From Pelagibacteraceae bacterium AG-390-L03 (lineage in GTDB: Bacteria; Pseudomonadota; Alphaproteobacteria; Pelagibacterales; Pelagibacteraceae), in the NCBI GenBank assembly GCA_003279685.1, contig QCHA01000009.1, positions 1-32,577 on the forward strand: a stretch of DNA of 32,577 nucleotides, written 5' to 3'. This document shows positions 15,392 to 23,297 of the stretch, in pieces. Position 1 is the stretch's first letter; every line of letters begins with the position of its first letter. The translations under genes and the position numbers were made by a program. The notes beneath the pieces were generated by a model. It had not been told where the DNA came from and ran no database searches. It saw only the letters and a program-made list of their open reading frames with translations.

Positions 15392-16810
15392 TTAATTAAT
15401 TTGAGTATCTTTAAATTTAGTAAATCTCTCTTCAAACTCAAGAGTTACATTACCAATTGGGCCGTGTCGTTGTTTCCCAATTATAATTTGAGCTAAGTGA
15501 GCAACTTCATTCATTTTTGCCTGCCATTCTGCATGCTCAACTGTTGCTTCTCTTGGTTCTTTTCTTTGTAAATAATATCCCTCTCTATAAACAAACATTA
15601 CAACATCTGCATCTTGTTCAATTGAACCTGATTCTCTTAAGTCCGCTAACTGAGGTTTATGATCATCTCTTTGTTCAACTTGTCTTGATAGTTGTGATAA
15701 AGCTACAACAGGAACACCTAATTCTTTTGCAATTGCTTTTAGTCCTTGAGTAATTTGTGAAATTTCTTGAACTCTACCATCTTTATTAAATGTTGTTCCT
15801 CTCATTAACTGTATATAATCAACTACAATCATATCTAAACCAAACAATCTTTTAATTCTTCTAGCTCTGTTACTCATTGCAGCAATACTAATTGCTGGGG
15901 TTTCATCAATATACAATGGAAGCTCAGCTATATTTTTTGAGGTTTCTAAAAATTTGTCAAATTGTTCATCTGAAATTCTTCCTCTTCTTATATCATTTGA
16001 ACTAATTCTTGATTGTTCCGAAATAATTCTTGTAGATAGCTGTTCTGAGGACATTTCCAGTGAAAAAAATGCAATAGACGATTTTTTTCCACTATCTTGT
16101 AATTTTTGTGCAGCATTGAAAGCTATGTTTGTTGCAAGAGAAGTTTTGCCCATTGAAGGACGTCCAGCAATTATAATTAAATCTGACTGATGAAGTCCAC
16201 CAAGTTTATCATCTAAATCTCTAAGCCCCGTTGGCACACCAACAATACCTTCCTCATTTTTAAAAGCAGCTGAAGCCATTTCAATTGTTTGTTTCATAGC
16301 TTCATCAAATTTAACTAGTGAAGAGTTAAAAGAACCTTTTTCTGCCAAATCAAATAGTAGTCTTTCTGAATTTTCAATAATGGTTTGACCATTAGTATCA
16401 AGTTCATTTAATTTTGCACTATCTATCGTTTGCTCAGAAATTTTGATTAATTCTCGTCTTACAAACATATCGTAGATTATTTTAGAATATTCAACTGCTT
16501 GACGAACTGATGTAGAAAATTTTGTAAGCTTAACAAGATATTCCGGAACATTTAAATCATCTTTTTCATCTTCAAAATAATTTTTAAGTGTTATGGGATT
16601 TGCAAGCATTCCTTTATAAACTAAACTTTCAATTGCCTCAAAAATTTTTTGATGCATTGGATCATAAAAATTGATGCTAGAAATTATAGTACTAATTTCA
16701 TCAAATATATCATTACTAACTAGTATTGAGGCAATGACAGCTTGTTCTGCCTCGATATTATTTGGTAATTCTTTAAACTGATCTTTAACGATGCTTAAAT
16801 TATTTTCCAT
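15392..16810 (-). CDS. dnaB: Replicative DNA helicase
   Basis: A 472-residue hexameric 5'-3' helicase that unwinds the fork and recruits primase. The N-terminal DnaB domain (about 14-115) includes AEQAVIASIL (21-30). The RecA-like C-terminal domain has Walker A GRPSMGKTS (216-224), the SLEMSSEQL motif, Walker B VVDYIQLM, ALSQLSR, and ADLRESGSIEQDADVV with the arginine finger region. Length is normal and no intein is present. It lies 68 bases after rplI, in the widely conserved rpsF-rpsR-rplI-dnaB order, and 20 bases before the RND gene. No clear own promoter or ribosome site is visible in the spacer. Confidence 0.97.
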   Translation of the reverse strand: MENNLSIVKDQFKELPNNIEAEQAVIASILVSNDIFDEISTIISSINFYDPMHQKIFEAIESLVYKGMLANPITLKNYFEDEKDDLNVPEYLVKLTKFSTSVRQAVEYSKIIYDMFVRRELIKISEQTIDSAKLNELDTNGQTIIENSERLLFDLAEKGSFNSSLVKFDEAMKQTIEMASAAFKNEEGIVGVPTGLRDLDDKLGGLHQSDLIIIAGRPSMGKTSLATNIAFNAAQKLQDSGKKSSIAFFSLEMSSEQLSTRIISEQSRISSNDIRRGRISDEQFDKFLETSKNIAELPLYIDETPAISIAAMSNRARRIKRLFGLDMIVVDYIQLMRGTTFNKDGRVQEISQITQGLKAIAKELGVPVVALSQLSRQVEQRDDHKPQLADLRESGSIEQDADVVMFVYREGYYLQRKEPREATVEHAEWQAKMNEVAHLAQIIIGKQRHGPIGNVTLEFEERFTKFKDTQIN

Positions 16811-16878
16811 AAGTAATAATCTATAAAATTATTATTTAAATAAAATTACTAATAATTGTTGGGGAAAAGAGTGTATAA

Positions 16879-17337
16879 TTATTGGATAGTATCAGCTGAT
16901 GATACGTTAACTGTAATTTCAGCATCAACTTCAGAGTGTAAAAATACTTTTACTTTAAATTTTCCTAAAGATTTAATTTCTTCAACTGGTTGAATCATTG
17001 AAGGCTTGATATCAATTTTATTTTCTTCTTGAATTAATTTTGCAATTTCAGTTGGCTTAACTGAACCATATAGCTCATTATTTTCGGTGCTTAGTTTTTT
17101 AACAGAGTACTCTTTACCATTAATTTGTTCTAAAATTTGTGTCGCCTCTTTTTTCTTTTCGTTATCTTTTTTTGATAAATCAGCTTTTATTTTTTCAACT
17201 TCTAAAATATTTTCTTTTGAAGCATATAATGCTTTTTTGTTAGCGATTAAAAAATTTCTAGCATATCCTCTTTTAACTTCTATAACTTCGCCGATAGAGC
17301 CAATTCTTTTTACGTTTTCTAGTAAAATTACTTTCAT
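16879..17337 (-). CDS. rplI: 50S ribosomal protein L9
   Basis: A 152-residue large-subunit protein with the classic N-terminal domain MKVILLENVKRIGSIGE and the KRGYARNFLI stretch (23-32) that binds 23S rRNA, followed by the long lysine-rich connecting helix (about 45-75) and a C-terminal domain. The ATG directly abuts the rpsR stop with no intervening base. Co-transcribed with rpsF and rpsR; probably also with dnaB downstream. Length and ends are normal. Confidence 0.97.
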   Translation of the reverse strand: MKVILLENVKRIGSIGEVIEVKRGYARNFLIANKKALYASKENILEVEKIKADLSKKDNEKKKEATQILEQINGKEYSVKKLSTENNELYGSVKPTEIAKLIQEENKIDIKPSMIQPVEEIKSLGKFKVKVFLHSEVDAEITVNVSSADTIQ

Positions 17338-17610
17338 TTATATTAATGCTAAATTTCTAGCTCTTTTGATTGAAAGGGATAATTCTCTTTGTTTTTTTTG
17401 TGATACATTTGTAATTCTTGAGGGTAAAATTTTTCCATTCTCAGACATATATTTTTTTAAAAGCCTTACATTTTTATAATCAATCACAGGAGCAGTTTTT
17501 CCTGATAATGGGCAATTTTTTTTAAATTTATATTTATTTGGTTGAAAAATACTTAATTTAGCAAAATTGCTTTGTTTACCTTTTTTGTTTCCACTTTGTC
17601 TTTTAGGCAT
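17338..17610 (-). CDS. rpsR: 30S ribosomal protein S18
   Basis: A 90-residue small-subunit protein. The conserved core [25 protein letters not shown] and the [22 protein letters not shown] region mark it, with the usual basic N-terminus. S18 pairs with S6 on the platform of the 30S subunit. It follows rpsF by 2 bases and runs directly into rplI, so all three are one transcript. Confidence 0.97.
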   Translation of the reverse strand: MPKRQSGNKKGKQSNFAKLSIFQPNKYKFKKNCPLSGKTAPVIDYKNVRLLKKYMSENGKILPSRITNVSQKKQRELSLSIKRARNLALI

Positions 17611-17612
17611 AA

Positions 17613-17966
17613 TTAATTTTTGTAGTTTTCTTTTTTATCATCGTCGTCTCTTTTAGCAAAGTAATTAGTCTCAAGATCAAATTTTTTAACTCTAACTGTT
17701 AAGTATCTTAATAATTTTTTATCTATAGCTTCATTTTTTTCTAACTCATCAATTACATTGCCCTCACCTTTAATTTTAAAGTGAATATAACTACCTTTTT
17801 TATTTTTTTTAATTAAGTAAGATAAGTTTAGCAAACCCCAATTTTCAGTTTTAACAATTTCACCTTCATTTTTTTCAACAATTTTAGAATATTTTTGTGT
17901 TAATTGCTTAATTTCACTTGGTGAAGTGTCTTGTCTAGCTATAATAGTATGTTCGTATAAATTCAT
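17613..17966 (-). CDS. rpsF: 30S ribosomal protein S6
   Basis: A 117-residue small-subunit protein with the S6 pattern: [10 protein letters not shown] at the start, [18 protein letters not shown] in the middle (YxIxK core) and LRYLTVRV near residue 86. The hydrophilic tail is Asp/Lys-rich. First gene of the rpsF-rpsR-rplI-dnaB block, transcribed leftward away from fabD, with a likely promoter 33-38 bases upstream. Confidence 0.96.
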   Translation of the reverse strand: MNLYEHTIIARQDTSPSEIKQLTQKYSKIVEKNEGEIVKTENWGLLNLSYLIKKNKKGSYIHFKIKGEGNVIDELEKNEAIDKKLLRYLTVRVKKFDLETNYFAKRDDDDKKENYKN

Positions 17967-17998
17967 TTAAGTTCTTTAATAAAAAATGAGGATATACT

Positions 17999-18004
17999 AT
18001 TATA
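17999..18004 (-). promoter_or_regulatory. Likely -10 element of the rpsF operon
   Basis: On the minus strand a perfect TATAAT lies in the 87-base spacer between divergent rpsF and fabD. A start site about 7 bases on would give a leader of roughly 26 bases before the rpsF ATG. The matching -35 is poor (TTTAAC at 17-base spacing). Support comes from position upstream of a ribosomal operon that must have a promoter here. Confidence 0.45.
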
Positions 18005-18053
18005 AATGTTCAATTACAATAGTTAAAAAGGCAAAATTAATAGTTTTTTTTAT

Positions 18054-18980
18054 ATGTTTTCAGTAATTTTTCCAGGTCAAGGCTCACAAATGGTTGGTAT
18101 GGGAATGGAATTTTATAACAAGTTTGATCTTGTAAAAAATCTATTTAAAGAGGCTGATGACACACTAAATTTTTCAATATCAAAGCTAATATTGGAAGGA
18201 CCAAAAGAGGAATTAAACTTAACTGCAAATACCCAACCAGCAATATTTTTAATCAGTTATTCAATTTATACCGTAATTAAAAAAGAATTTAATATCGATT
18301 TGAGTAAAGCAAAATATTTTGCAGGACATTCATTGGGAGAATATTCTGCCTTATCTTGTGCAGGTTACTTAAATTTTTCAGAAACCTTAAAGATTTTAAG
18401 AATAAGGGGAGATGCAATGCAAAACTCAGTTCCTAAAGGTGAGGGAGGTATGGTTGCTGTATTAGGCTCAACAGTTGAAAAAATTGAAAAAATATTAAAA
18501 GATAATGAAAAAAATTTAGGTGTTCAAATAGCAAATGATAATTCTGAAGGCCAGATAGTATTAAGTGGAAAAACAGATGATTTAGATAAATTAATTTTAA
18601 TTTTAAAAGAAAATACTATTAAAAATATAAAGCTCCCAGTAAGCGCACCTTTTCATTGTAGTTTAATGAATAAAGCGAAAAATATAATGAATAATGAATT
18701 AAATAAATTGAACTTTATAGAGGGTAAGAATAAATTGATCTCAAATGTTACTGCCAATGAAATATCAAATACTAATGAGCTTAAGGATTTGTTGATAAAA
18801 CAAATTGAAAATAGAGTTAGATGGAGAGAGAGTGTGATTAATATGATTAATAGTGATATAAATCATTTTATTGAAATAGGACCCGGTAAAGTTTTGTCAG
18901 GTTTAGTAAAAAGGATTAATAAAGAAGTAAAGATAGATACTATTAACAGTCAAGGAGACATTGAGGGTTTGAAAATATGA
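18054..18980 (+). CDS. fabD: Malonyl-CoA:ACP transacylase
   Basis: A 308-residue enzyme that loads malonyl groups onto acyl carrier protein for type II fatty acid synthesis. PGQGSQ is at 7-12; the nucleophile S93 is in GHSLGEYSA; the catalytic histidine H201 is in APFHCSLM; and the RxxGD segment near 116-120 holds the substrate-binding arginine. Length is normal. It overlaps fabG by 4 bases (ATGA), and acpP follows fabG, so carrier protein, loading enzyme and ketoreductase are encoded together. Divergent from rpsF. Confidence 0.96.
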   Translation: MFSVIFPGQGSQMVGMGMEFYNKFDLVKNLFKEADDTLNFSISKLILEGPKEELNLTANTQPAIFLISYSIYTVIKKEFNIDLSKAKYFAGHSLGEYSALSCAGYLNFSETLKILRIRGDAMQNSVPKGEGGMVAVLGSTVEKIEKILKDNEKNLGVQIANDNSEGQIVLSGKTDDLDKLILILKENTIKNIKLPVSAPFHCSLMNKAKNIMNNELNKLNFIEGKNKLISNVTANEISNTNELKDLLIKQIENRVRWRESVINMINSDINHFIEIGPGKVLSGLVKRINKEVKIDTINSQGDIEGLKI

Positions 18981-19714
18981 GTAATTTAGAAAAAAAAAAT
19001 ATTATTGTTACTGGTGCATCGGGTGGAATAGGTAATGCTATAATTAAAAAACTAAAAGAAGCAGGTGCAAATATTTTAGCTTCAGGAACTAGAATTGAAA
19101 AGTTAGAAGAACTTAAAAAAAATTTTGAAGGTATTAAAATATTGAAATTTGATATATCTCAAAGTGACAAAATTGAGGAATTTATTGAAAATGCCACAAG
19201 TCAACTAGGTGGAAGTTTAGATTGTATAGTTAATAACGCTGGTATAACCCAAGATAATCTTGCAATTAGAATGAGCTTGGAGGAGTGGCAAAAAGTTATA
19301 AATATTAATTTAACCTCAACTTTCTTAATGAGTAAGTTTGCTATTAAAAAAATGCTTAAGAACAAATCTGGAAAAATTGTAAATATTACATCAGTCGTCG
19401 GGCACACTGGTAATTTAGGACAAGCCAACTATACGGCATCAAAGGCAGGAATTGTTGCTATGTCGAAAAGTCTTGCGATAGAATATGCAAAAAAAAACAT
19501 CAATATAAATTGTATTTCACCAGGATTTATTAAAACAGCAATGACAGATAAAATTGATGATAAATTCAAAGAAGCTATTATATCAAAGATACCATCAGCT
19601 CGACTTGGTGAGCCAGATGATATTGCAAATGCTGTATTATTTTTAAGCTCAGAAGACTCTAATTATATTAATGGGGAAACATTGCATGTTAATGGAGGCA
19701 TGTATATGGCTTGA
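18977..19714 (+). CDS. fabG: 3-oxoacyl-ACP reductase
   Basis: A 245-residue short-chain dehydrogenase/reductase that reduces 3-oxoacyl-ACP with NADPH. It has the cofactor loop TGASGGIG (12-19), NNAG (86-89), and catalytic residues N111, S139, Y152 and K156 (YTASK). The C-terminus GGMYMA is typical of FabG. The ATG overlaps the fabD stop by 4 bases. Its gene end overlaps a consensus -35 element for acpP. Context makes fatty acid synthesis far more likely than another SDR role. Confidence 0.96.
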   Translation: MSNLEKKNIIVTGASGGIGNAIIKKLKEAGANILASGTRIEKLEELKKNFEGIKILKFDISQSDKIEEFIENATSQLGGSLDCIVNNAGITQDNLAIRMSLEEWQKVININLTSTFLMSKFAIKKMLKNKSGKIVNITSVVGHTGNLGQANYTASKAGIVAMSKSLAIEYAKKNININCISPGFIKTAMTDKIDDKFKEAIISKIPSARLGEPDDIANAVLFLSSEDSNYINGETLHVNGGMYMA

Positions 19715-19738
19715 CAAAATAGCTTTTTAAACTAATAA
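19711..19738 (+). promoter_or_regulatory. Likely acpP promoter
   Basis: A perfect TTGACA (19711-19716) overlaps the fabG stop codon. Sixteen bases further is TAATAA (19733-19738), a partial match to TATAAT. A start near 19745 would give a short leader with the ribosome site AAAGGA at 19753-19758, 5 bases before the ATG. An extra promoter would fit the high demand for carrier protein relative to fabD and fabG. Confidence 0.45.
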
Positions 19739-19763
19739 GAATTTATAACTATAAAGGATCAAT

Positions 19764-20003
19764 ATGTCAGAAGATGTTTCAAGCAAAGTAAAAAAAATTG
19801 TAGCTGATCACCTAGGTATTGATGAAGCAAAGGTAACAGAAGAGTCTAGTTTTATAGATGATTTAGGAGCTGACAGCTTAGATACAGTTGAATTAGTGAT
19901 GGCTTTTGAAGAAGAATTCGGATCTGAAATTTCAGATAGCGAAGCTGAGAAAATTTTAACTGTAGGTGATGCGGTTAAGTTTATCGAAGGAAAAGCAAAC
20001 TAA
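19764..20003 (+). CDS. acpP: Acyl carrier protein
   Basis: A 79-residue acidic carrier whose S38, in the GADSLD motif, receives the 4'-phosphopantetheine arm carrying growing acyl chains. Four-helix length and acidity are normal. AAAGGA at 19753-19758 gives one of the best ribosome sites in the window. It lies 49 bases after fabG. The usual next gene, fabF, is missing; gmk follows after 8 bases. Confidence 0.97.
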   Translation: MSEDVSSKVKKIVADHLGIDEAKVTEESSFIDDLGADSLDTVELVMAFEEEFGSEISDSEAEKILTVGDAVKFIEGKAN

Positions 20004-20011
20004 TGAATTAA

Positions 20012-20644
20012 ATGCCCTCAGAAAATGATGGCATAATGATTGTTTTATCCTCTCCATCTGGGGCGGGTAAAACCACATTAGTTAAAATGTTGTCTGAAAA
20101 AGATAACTATGAAATCTCCATCTCACACACTACTCGTCAACCAAGACCTAATGAAACAAACAATAAAGACTATTATTTTGTTAACGAGGATGAGTTTAAA
20201 AGGTTAATAAATAATCAAGAATTTCTTGAATACGCAAAAGTATTTAGCAATTTTTATGGAACAACTAGAACTCCTGTAATTGATAAATTAAATAAAGGAA
20301 GAAACGTTTTATTTGATATTGATTGGCAAGGTGCAGATCAGATAAAAAATAAAAAGTTAGATTACAAGCTGATTACATTTTTTATTTTACCTCCAAGTAA
20401 AGAAGTTTTATTTGAAAGATTATCTAATAGAGATATGAAAGATAAATTAATTGCTGAAGAAAGAATGAAACAATTTGAAAGAGATGTTCTACATTGGATA
20501 AATTATGATTATGTAGTGATTAATGATAATTTAGAAAGTTGTTATTCAAAAATTACTAATTTAATTAATGCTGAAATTTCTAACGGATCCAAAGATTATG
20601 ATTTGGAATATATTCGCAATCATATTGAAAAATTAACTTCTTAA
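20012..20644 (+). CDS. gmk: Guanylate kinase
   Basis: A 210-residue enzyme phosphorylating GMP to GDP. It has the P-loop [10 protein letters not shown] (13-22), the GMP-binding region [11 protein letters not shown], then [10 protein letters not shown], and [10 protein letters not shown]. The ATG at 20012 is 8 bases after acpP; an internal ATG at 20036 would trim eight residues and cannot be excluded. Its 3' end overlaps the convergent ksgA gene by 12 bases. In many alphaproteobacteria gmk lies near the fatty-acid genes but separated from acpP by fabF, mltG and a YicC-family gene, which are not present here. Confidence 0.95.
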   Translation: MPSENDGIMIVLSSPSGAGKTTLVKMLSEKDNYEISISHTTRQPRPNETNNKDYYFVNEDEFKRLINNQEFLEYAKVFSNFYGTTRTPVIDKLNKGRNVLFDIDWQGADQIKNKKLDYKLITFFILPPSKEVLFERLSNRDMKDKLIAEERMKQFERDVLHWINYDYVVINDNLESCYSKITNLINAEISNGSKDYDLEYIRNHIEKLTS

Positions 20645-21418
20645 TTTTTCATACTCGATTGTTAAATTATAATAAGTATCAAAATCTAAGTTTTGAGGCC
20701 TTAAATTTAAATCAAAATTAAATTTTTTAAGTAAATCAGTATTACCATTGAATATTTGGTTAAAAGGTTTTTTTAACATTTTCCTTCTATGGCTAAAAAA
20801 TATTCTTGTAATTTTTTCTAAATTTATTGGATCTTTAATTTCTATGTAGTTTTTTTTAGGAGTAAAGTGAATTAAAGTACTTTGTATTTTAGGTCTTGGT
20901 GAAAAACTTTCAGGTGAAATATCACAAATTTTATTTATGTTTAGTCTCCAATTGGCTAAAATCGATAATCTTCCATAAGCAGAGGTATTAAATTTAGCTA
21001 TAATTCTATCTGCTACTTCTTTTTGAAACATCAAAATAAGATCAGAAAACCAATAATCTTTTTTTAAATTTGTAATCCAATTACTTAAAATTTCAGTTGA
21101 AACGTTGTATGGCAAGTTTCCAAATACTATAATCTTATTTTTAGATAATAAGTTTTCGTCAAACTTAATTATATCCTCATTAAAAATAATTACTCTTTCG
21201 TCAATTATTTCTTTTAAAGATTCTGCTAAAAAACTGTCTTTTTCAACTAGGTATAACTTGCTTGGATTATTTCTTAAAATTTCCCTGGTAAGGTTTCCAG
21301 TACCAGGTCCAACTTCTAAAATTTCATTATTGGTAATTGATATAGTGTTAATTATTTTATCAATTATATTTTTATCGATTAAGAAATTTTGACCTAAACT
21401 TTTTTTTGCTTTAATCAC
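20633..21418 (-). CDS. ksgA: 16S rRNA dimethyladenosine transferase
   Basis: A 261-residue SAM-dependent enzyme (KsgA/RsmA) that dimethylates two adjacent adenines near the 3' end of 16S rRNA late in 30S assembly. LGQNFL is at 8-13, the SAM loop EVGPGTGNL at 35-43, the catalytic NLPY at 101-104, and FSPRPKI with FSHRRK in the C-terminal part. The start is GTG at 21418, directly following the pdxA stop with no gap. Last gene of the lptF-lptG-lptD-surA-pdxA-ksgA run; it collides end to end with gmk over 12 bases. Confidence 0.95.
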   Translation of the reverse strand: MIKAKKSLGQNFLIDKNIIDKIINTISITNNEILEVGPGTGNLTREILRNNPSKLYLVEKDSFLAESLKEIIDERVIIFNEDIIKFDENLLSKNKIIVFGNLPYNVSTEILSNWITNLKKDYWFSDLILMFQKEVADRIIAKFNTSAYGRLSILANWRLNINKICDISPESFSPRPKIQSTLIHFTPKKNYIEIKDPINLEKITRIFFSHRRKMLKKPFNQIFNGNTDLLKKFNFDLNLRPQNLDFDTYYNLTIEYEKLRS

Positions 21419-22378
21419 TTAAAAGTCTAAAAATTTTACTGAGTTTAATAAACTTAAATAGTTAGACTTATTTTTACCAAGCATAGACTCATTAGGACCA
21501 TGATCAGGTGAAACTCTTATAAAAGGAAGGCCTATGGTTATATTAATTGCATCATATTCAAAGAGAGTTTTAAGGGGAGTTAGTACTTGGTCATGATACA
21601 TTCCTATTATTAAATCAAATTTTATTCTATTATTTTTTAAAAAAATTGTATCTGCTGCTAATGGACCTTCAATATTATATTTAAGCTTTTTCAAATTTTT
21701 AATTGTTGGTAAAATAATTCTTTCATCTTCATTAAAATTATCAATACTTTCACAATGTGGATTTAATCCAGTTACGCCAATTTTTACTTTTTTACCAAAT
21801 TTTTCTTTCCAAAAATTATCTATAAGTTTTACTTTATTAATTATATTTGATTTATTTATTTCTTTAGAAATATATTTAATTGGAAGATGAGTAGTCAATG
21901 GACAAACAGAAAGGTTTTTATTGTAAATAATCATAGCAAATTTTTTTGTATTAGTTTTATCAGCAAGATATTCAGTTATCCCATTGTATTTATTTTTTAA
22001 AAAAGTTTTCTTGGAAATAGGACCGTTAATTAATTTATTACTTATATTATTTTTAAGTAATTTGATTGCTATGTCGAAACATTCAGATATATAATGATTT
22101 GATTTTGATGTAACTTTACTAAATCCAGATGTTTGTTTAAAATCAATATCAATTAAATTTATTTTTTTTAAATTAGTTTTTTTTTTCATTATTTCAAATT
22201 CATTAGTAATATTGAAACTAATTTTTTTTTTCAAAATTTTAGATTGTTTTAGGATTAATTTTTTTGATGCAATCAAAATAATAGGAGATTTTATTTTTTT
22301 TTTTATTACTTTAAAAAAAAGTTCAAAAAAAACACTATTAGGTTCTCCGGCAACGATAATTATTGGCTTATAATTCAC
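21419..22378 (-). CDS. pdxA: 4-hydroxythreonine-4-phosphate dehydrogenase
   Basis: A 319-residue NAD-dependent metalloenzyme of the DXP-dependent pyridoxal phosphate pathway. Likely metal ligands are H164 (TTHLP), H208 (GLNPHCES) and H262 (MYHDQV); GPISK is at 119-123 and SPDHGPNES at 290-298. The start is GTG at 22378, overlapping the surA stop by 11 bases; no ATG fits better. Lys/Asn-rich sequence and a short N-terminus reflect AT pressure. The surA-pdxA-ksgA order matches that of E. coli and many proteobacteria. Whether other B6 genes exist elsewhere is not visible. Confidence 0.92.
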   Translation of the reverse strand: MNYKPIIIVAGEPNSVFFELFFKVIKKKIKSPIILIASKKLILKQSKILKKKISFNITNEFEIMKKKTNLKKINLIDIDFKQTSGFSKVTSKSNHYISECFDIAIKLLKNNISNKLINGPISKKTFLKNKYNGITEYLADKTNTKKFAMIIYNKNLSVCPLTTHLPIKYISKEINKSNIINKVKLIDNFWKEKFGKKVKIGVTGLNPHCESIDNFNEDERIILPTIKNLKKLKYNIEGPLAADTIFLKNNRIKFDLIIGMYHDQVLTPLKTLFEYDAINITIGLPFIRVSPDHGPNESMLGKNKSNYLSLLNSVKFLDF

Positions 22379-23297
22379 TGATTTCTAAATCTTTTTTAAC
22401 TTTATTAAAATAAATTTTTGAATATTGGCTTAATTGATTATTTTTTTCGTAATTTTTTAATTTTCTAAATTCTTCATCAATATCAATTTCGATTTTAGTA
22501 TTTTTTATATCATTAATTTGTAATATTAAAAAACCACCTGGCACATTAATTGGTTTTGTAAAATCATTTATTTTTAGATTATTTATTGCTGATCTAATAT
22601 TTTTGTTAAGTGAATTTTCATTGATCCAATCTAACTTACCTCCTAGATTAGATGTGGGAGATATACTGTATTTAAGGGCTGCAAAATCGAAACCTTTATT
22701 ATGAATTATATTGCTGATTTCTTGAAATTTACTATCCAGTTCCTTTAAATTTGAAACTTCAAAAGAAATTTCAGATAATAAGTATGATTTTAAAAATTTA
22801 TTATTATTTTTTATTCTATTTCTTAAGTCTTTTTCATTAATCTTTATTTTTGAAGAAAATTTAATTAAAATTAACTCATTCCATAGAGCCTCAATTTCCA
22901 ACTTATTTTTCACATTTTCAAATTTTATATTGTTATTGATTAGATATTTCTTAAAATCTGCGAGGCTAGTAATGCCAATTCTAGAATAAACATTTCGTAG
23001 AATTCGTTCTAAAAATTTTTGTGGTATTTGCGGGTTATTAAAATTTTTTTCTATTTCAATTTTTTTTATCTTTTCTTGTATAATTGATTTTTTTGAAAGT
23101 CTAATAATATCCTCTTTTTTTGAATTTTTTATACTTGGATTCAGTGCAATCAAATATTTGTATTCATCATTAATGTCTAAGCTAGTAATTATTTGATTTT
23201 CAATTTTTACCATTATTTTATTTTCAAGACTATTTGAGTTTGTATTTAAAACAAAAAAAATAAGACCCAAATATAATAGAAAACTTTTTTTAAGCAT
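22368..23297 (-). CDS. surA: SurA-like periplasmic chaperone/peptidyl-prolyl isomerase
   Basis: A 309-residue exported protein that should escort outer-membrane proteins, including LptD, to the BAM complex. A signal peptide occupies about residues 1-23. The helical SurA N-terminal chaperone module (about 25-165) is followed by one parvulin domain (about 171-266) containing SNLGGKLDWI (216-225) and VPGGFLILQ. E. coli SurA has two parvulin domains; one is common in alphaproteobacteria. Sequence is highly diverged, so the call depends partly on its place between lptD (no gap) and pdxA (11-base overlap). Confidence 0.85.
   Translation of the reverse strand: MLKKSFLLYLGLIFFVLNTNSNSLENKIMVKIENQIITSLDINDEYKYLIALNPSIKNSKKEDIIRLSKKSIIQEKIKKIEIEKNFNNPQIPQKFLERILRNVYSRIGITSLADFKKYLINNNIKFENVKNKLEIEALWNELILIKFSSKIKINEKDLRNRIKNNNKFLKSYLLSEISFEVSNLKELDSKFQEISNIIHNKGFDFAALKYSISPTSNLGGKLDWINENSLNKNIRSAINNLKINDFTKPINVPGGFLILQINDIKNTKIEIDIDEEFRKLKNYEKNNQLSQYSKIYFNKVKKDLEISEL

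Noticed and set aside
15517..15753. Plus-strand Leu/Gln/His-rich frame inside dnaB
   Set aside because: The repetitive composition is the antisense image of conserved dnaB codons; dnaB is certain, so this is a shadow.
16870..16878. TTATACACT on the minus strand near dnaB, 8 of 9 matches to a DnaA box
   Set aside because: A single site with a mismatch in AT-rich DNA, next to the rplI stop, with no cluster or origin-like structure around it.
22180..22320. Long T and A homopolymer runs in pdxA that could suggest frameshifts
   Set aside because: The reading frame continues through all of them with family motifs on both sides, so they reflect AT-biased Lys/Phe codons rather than breaks.
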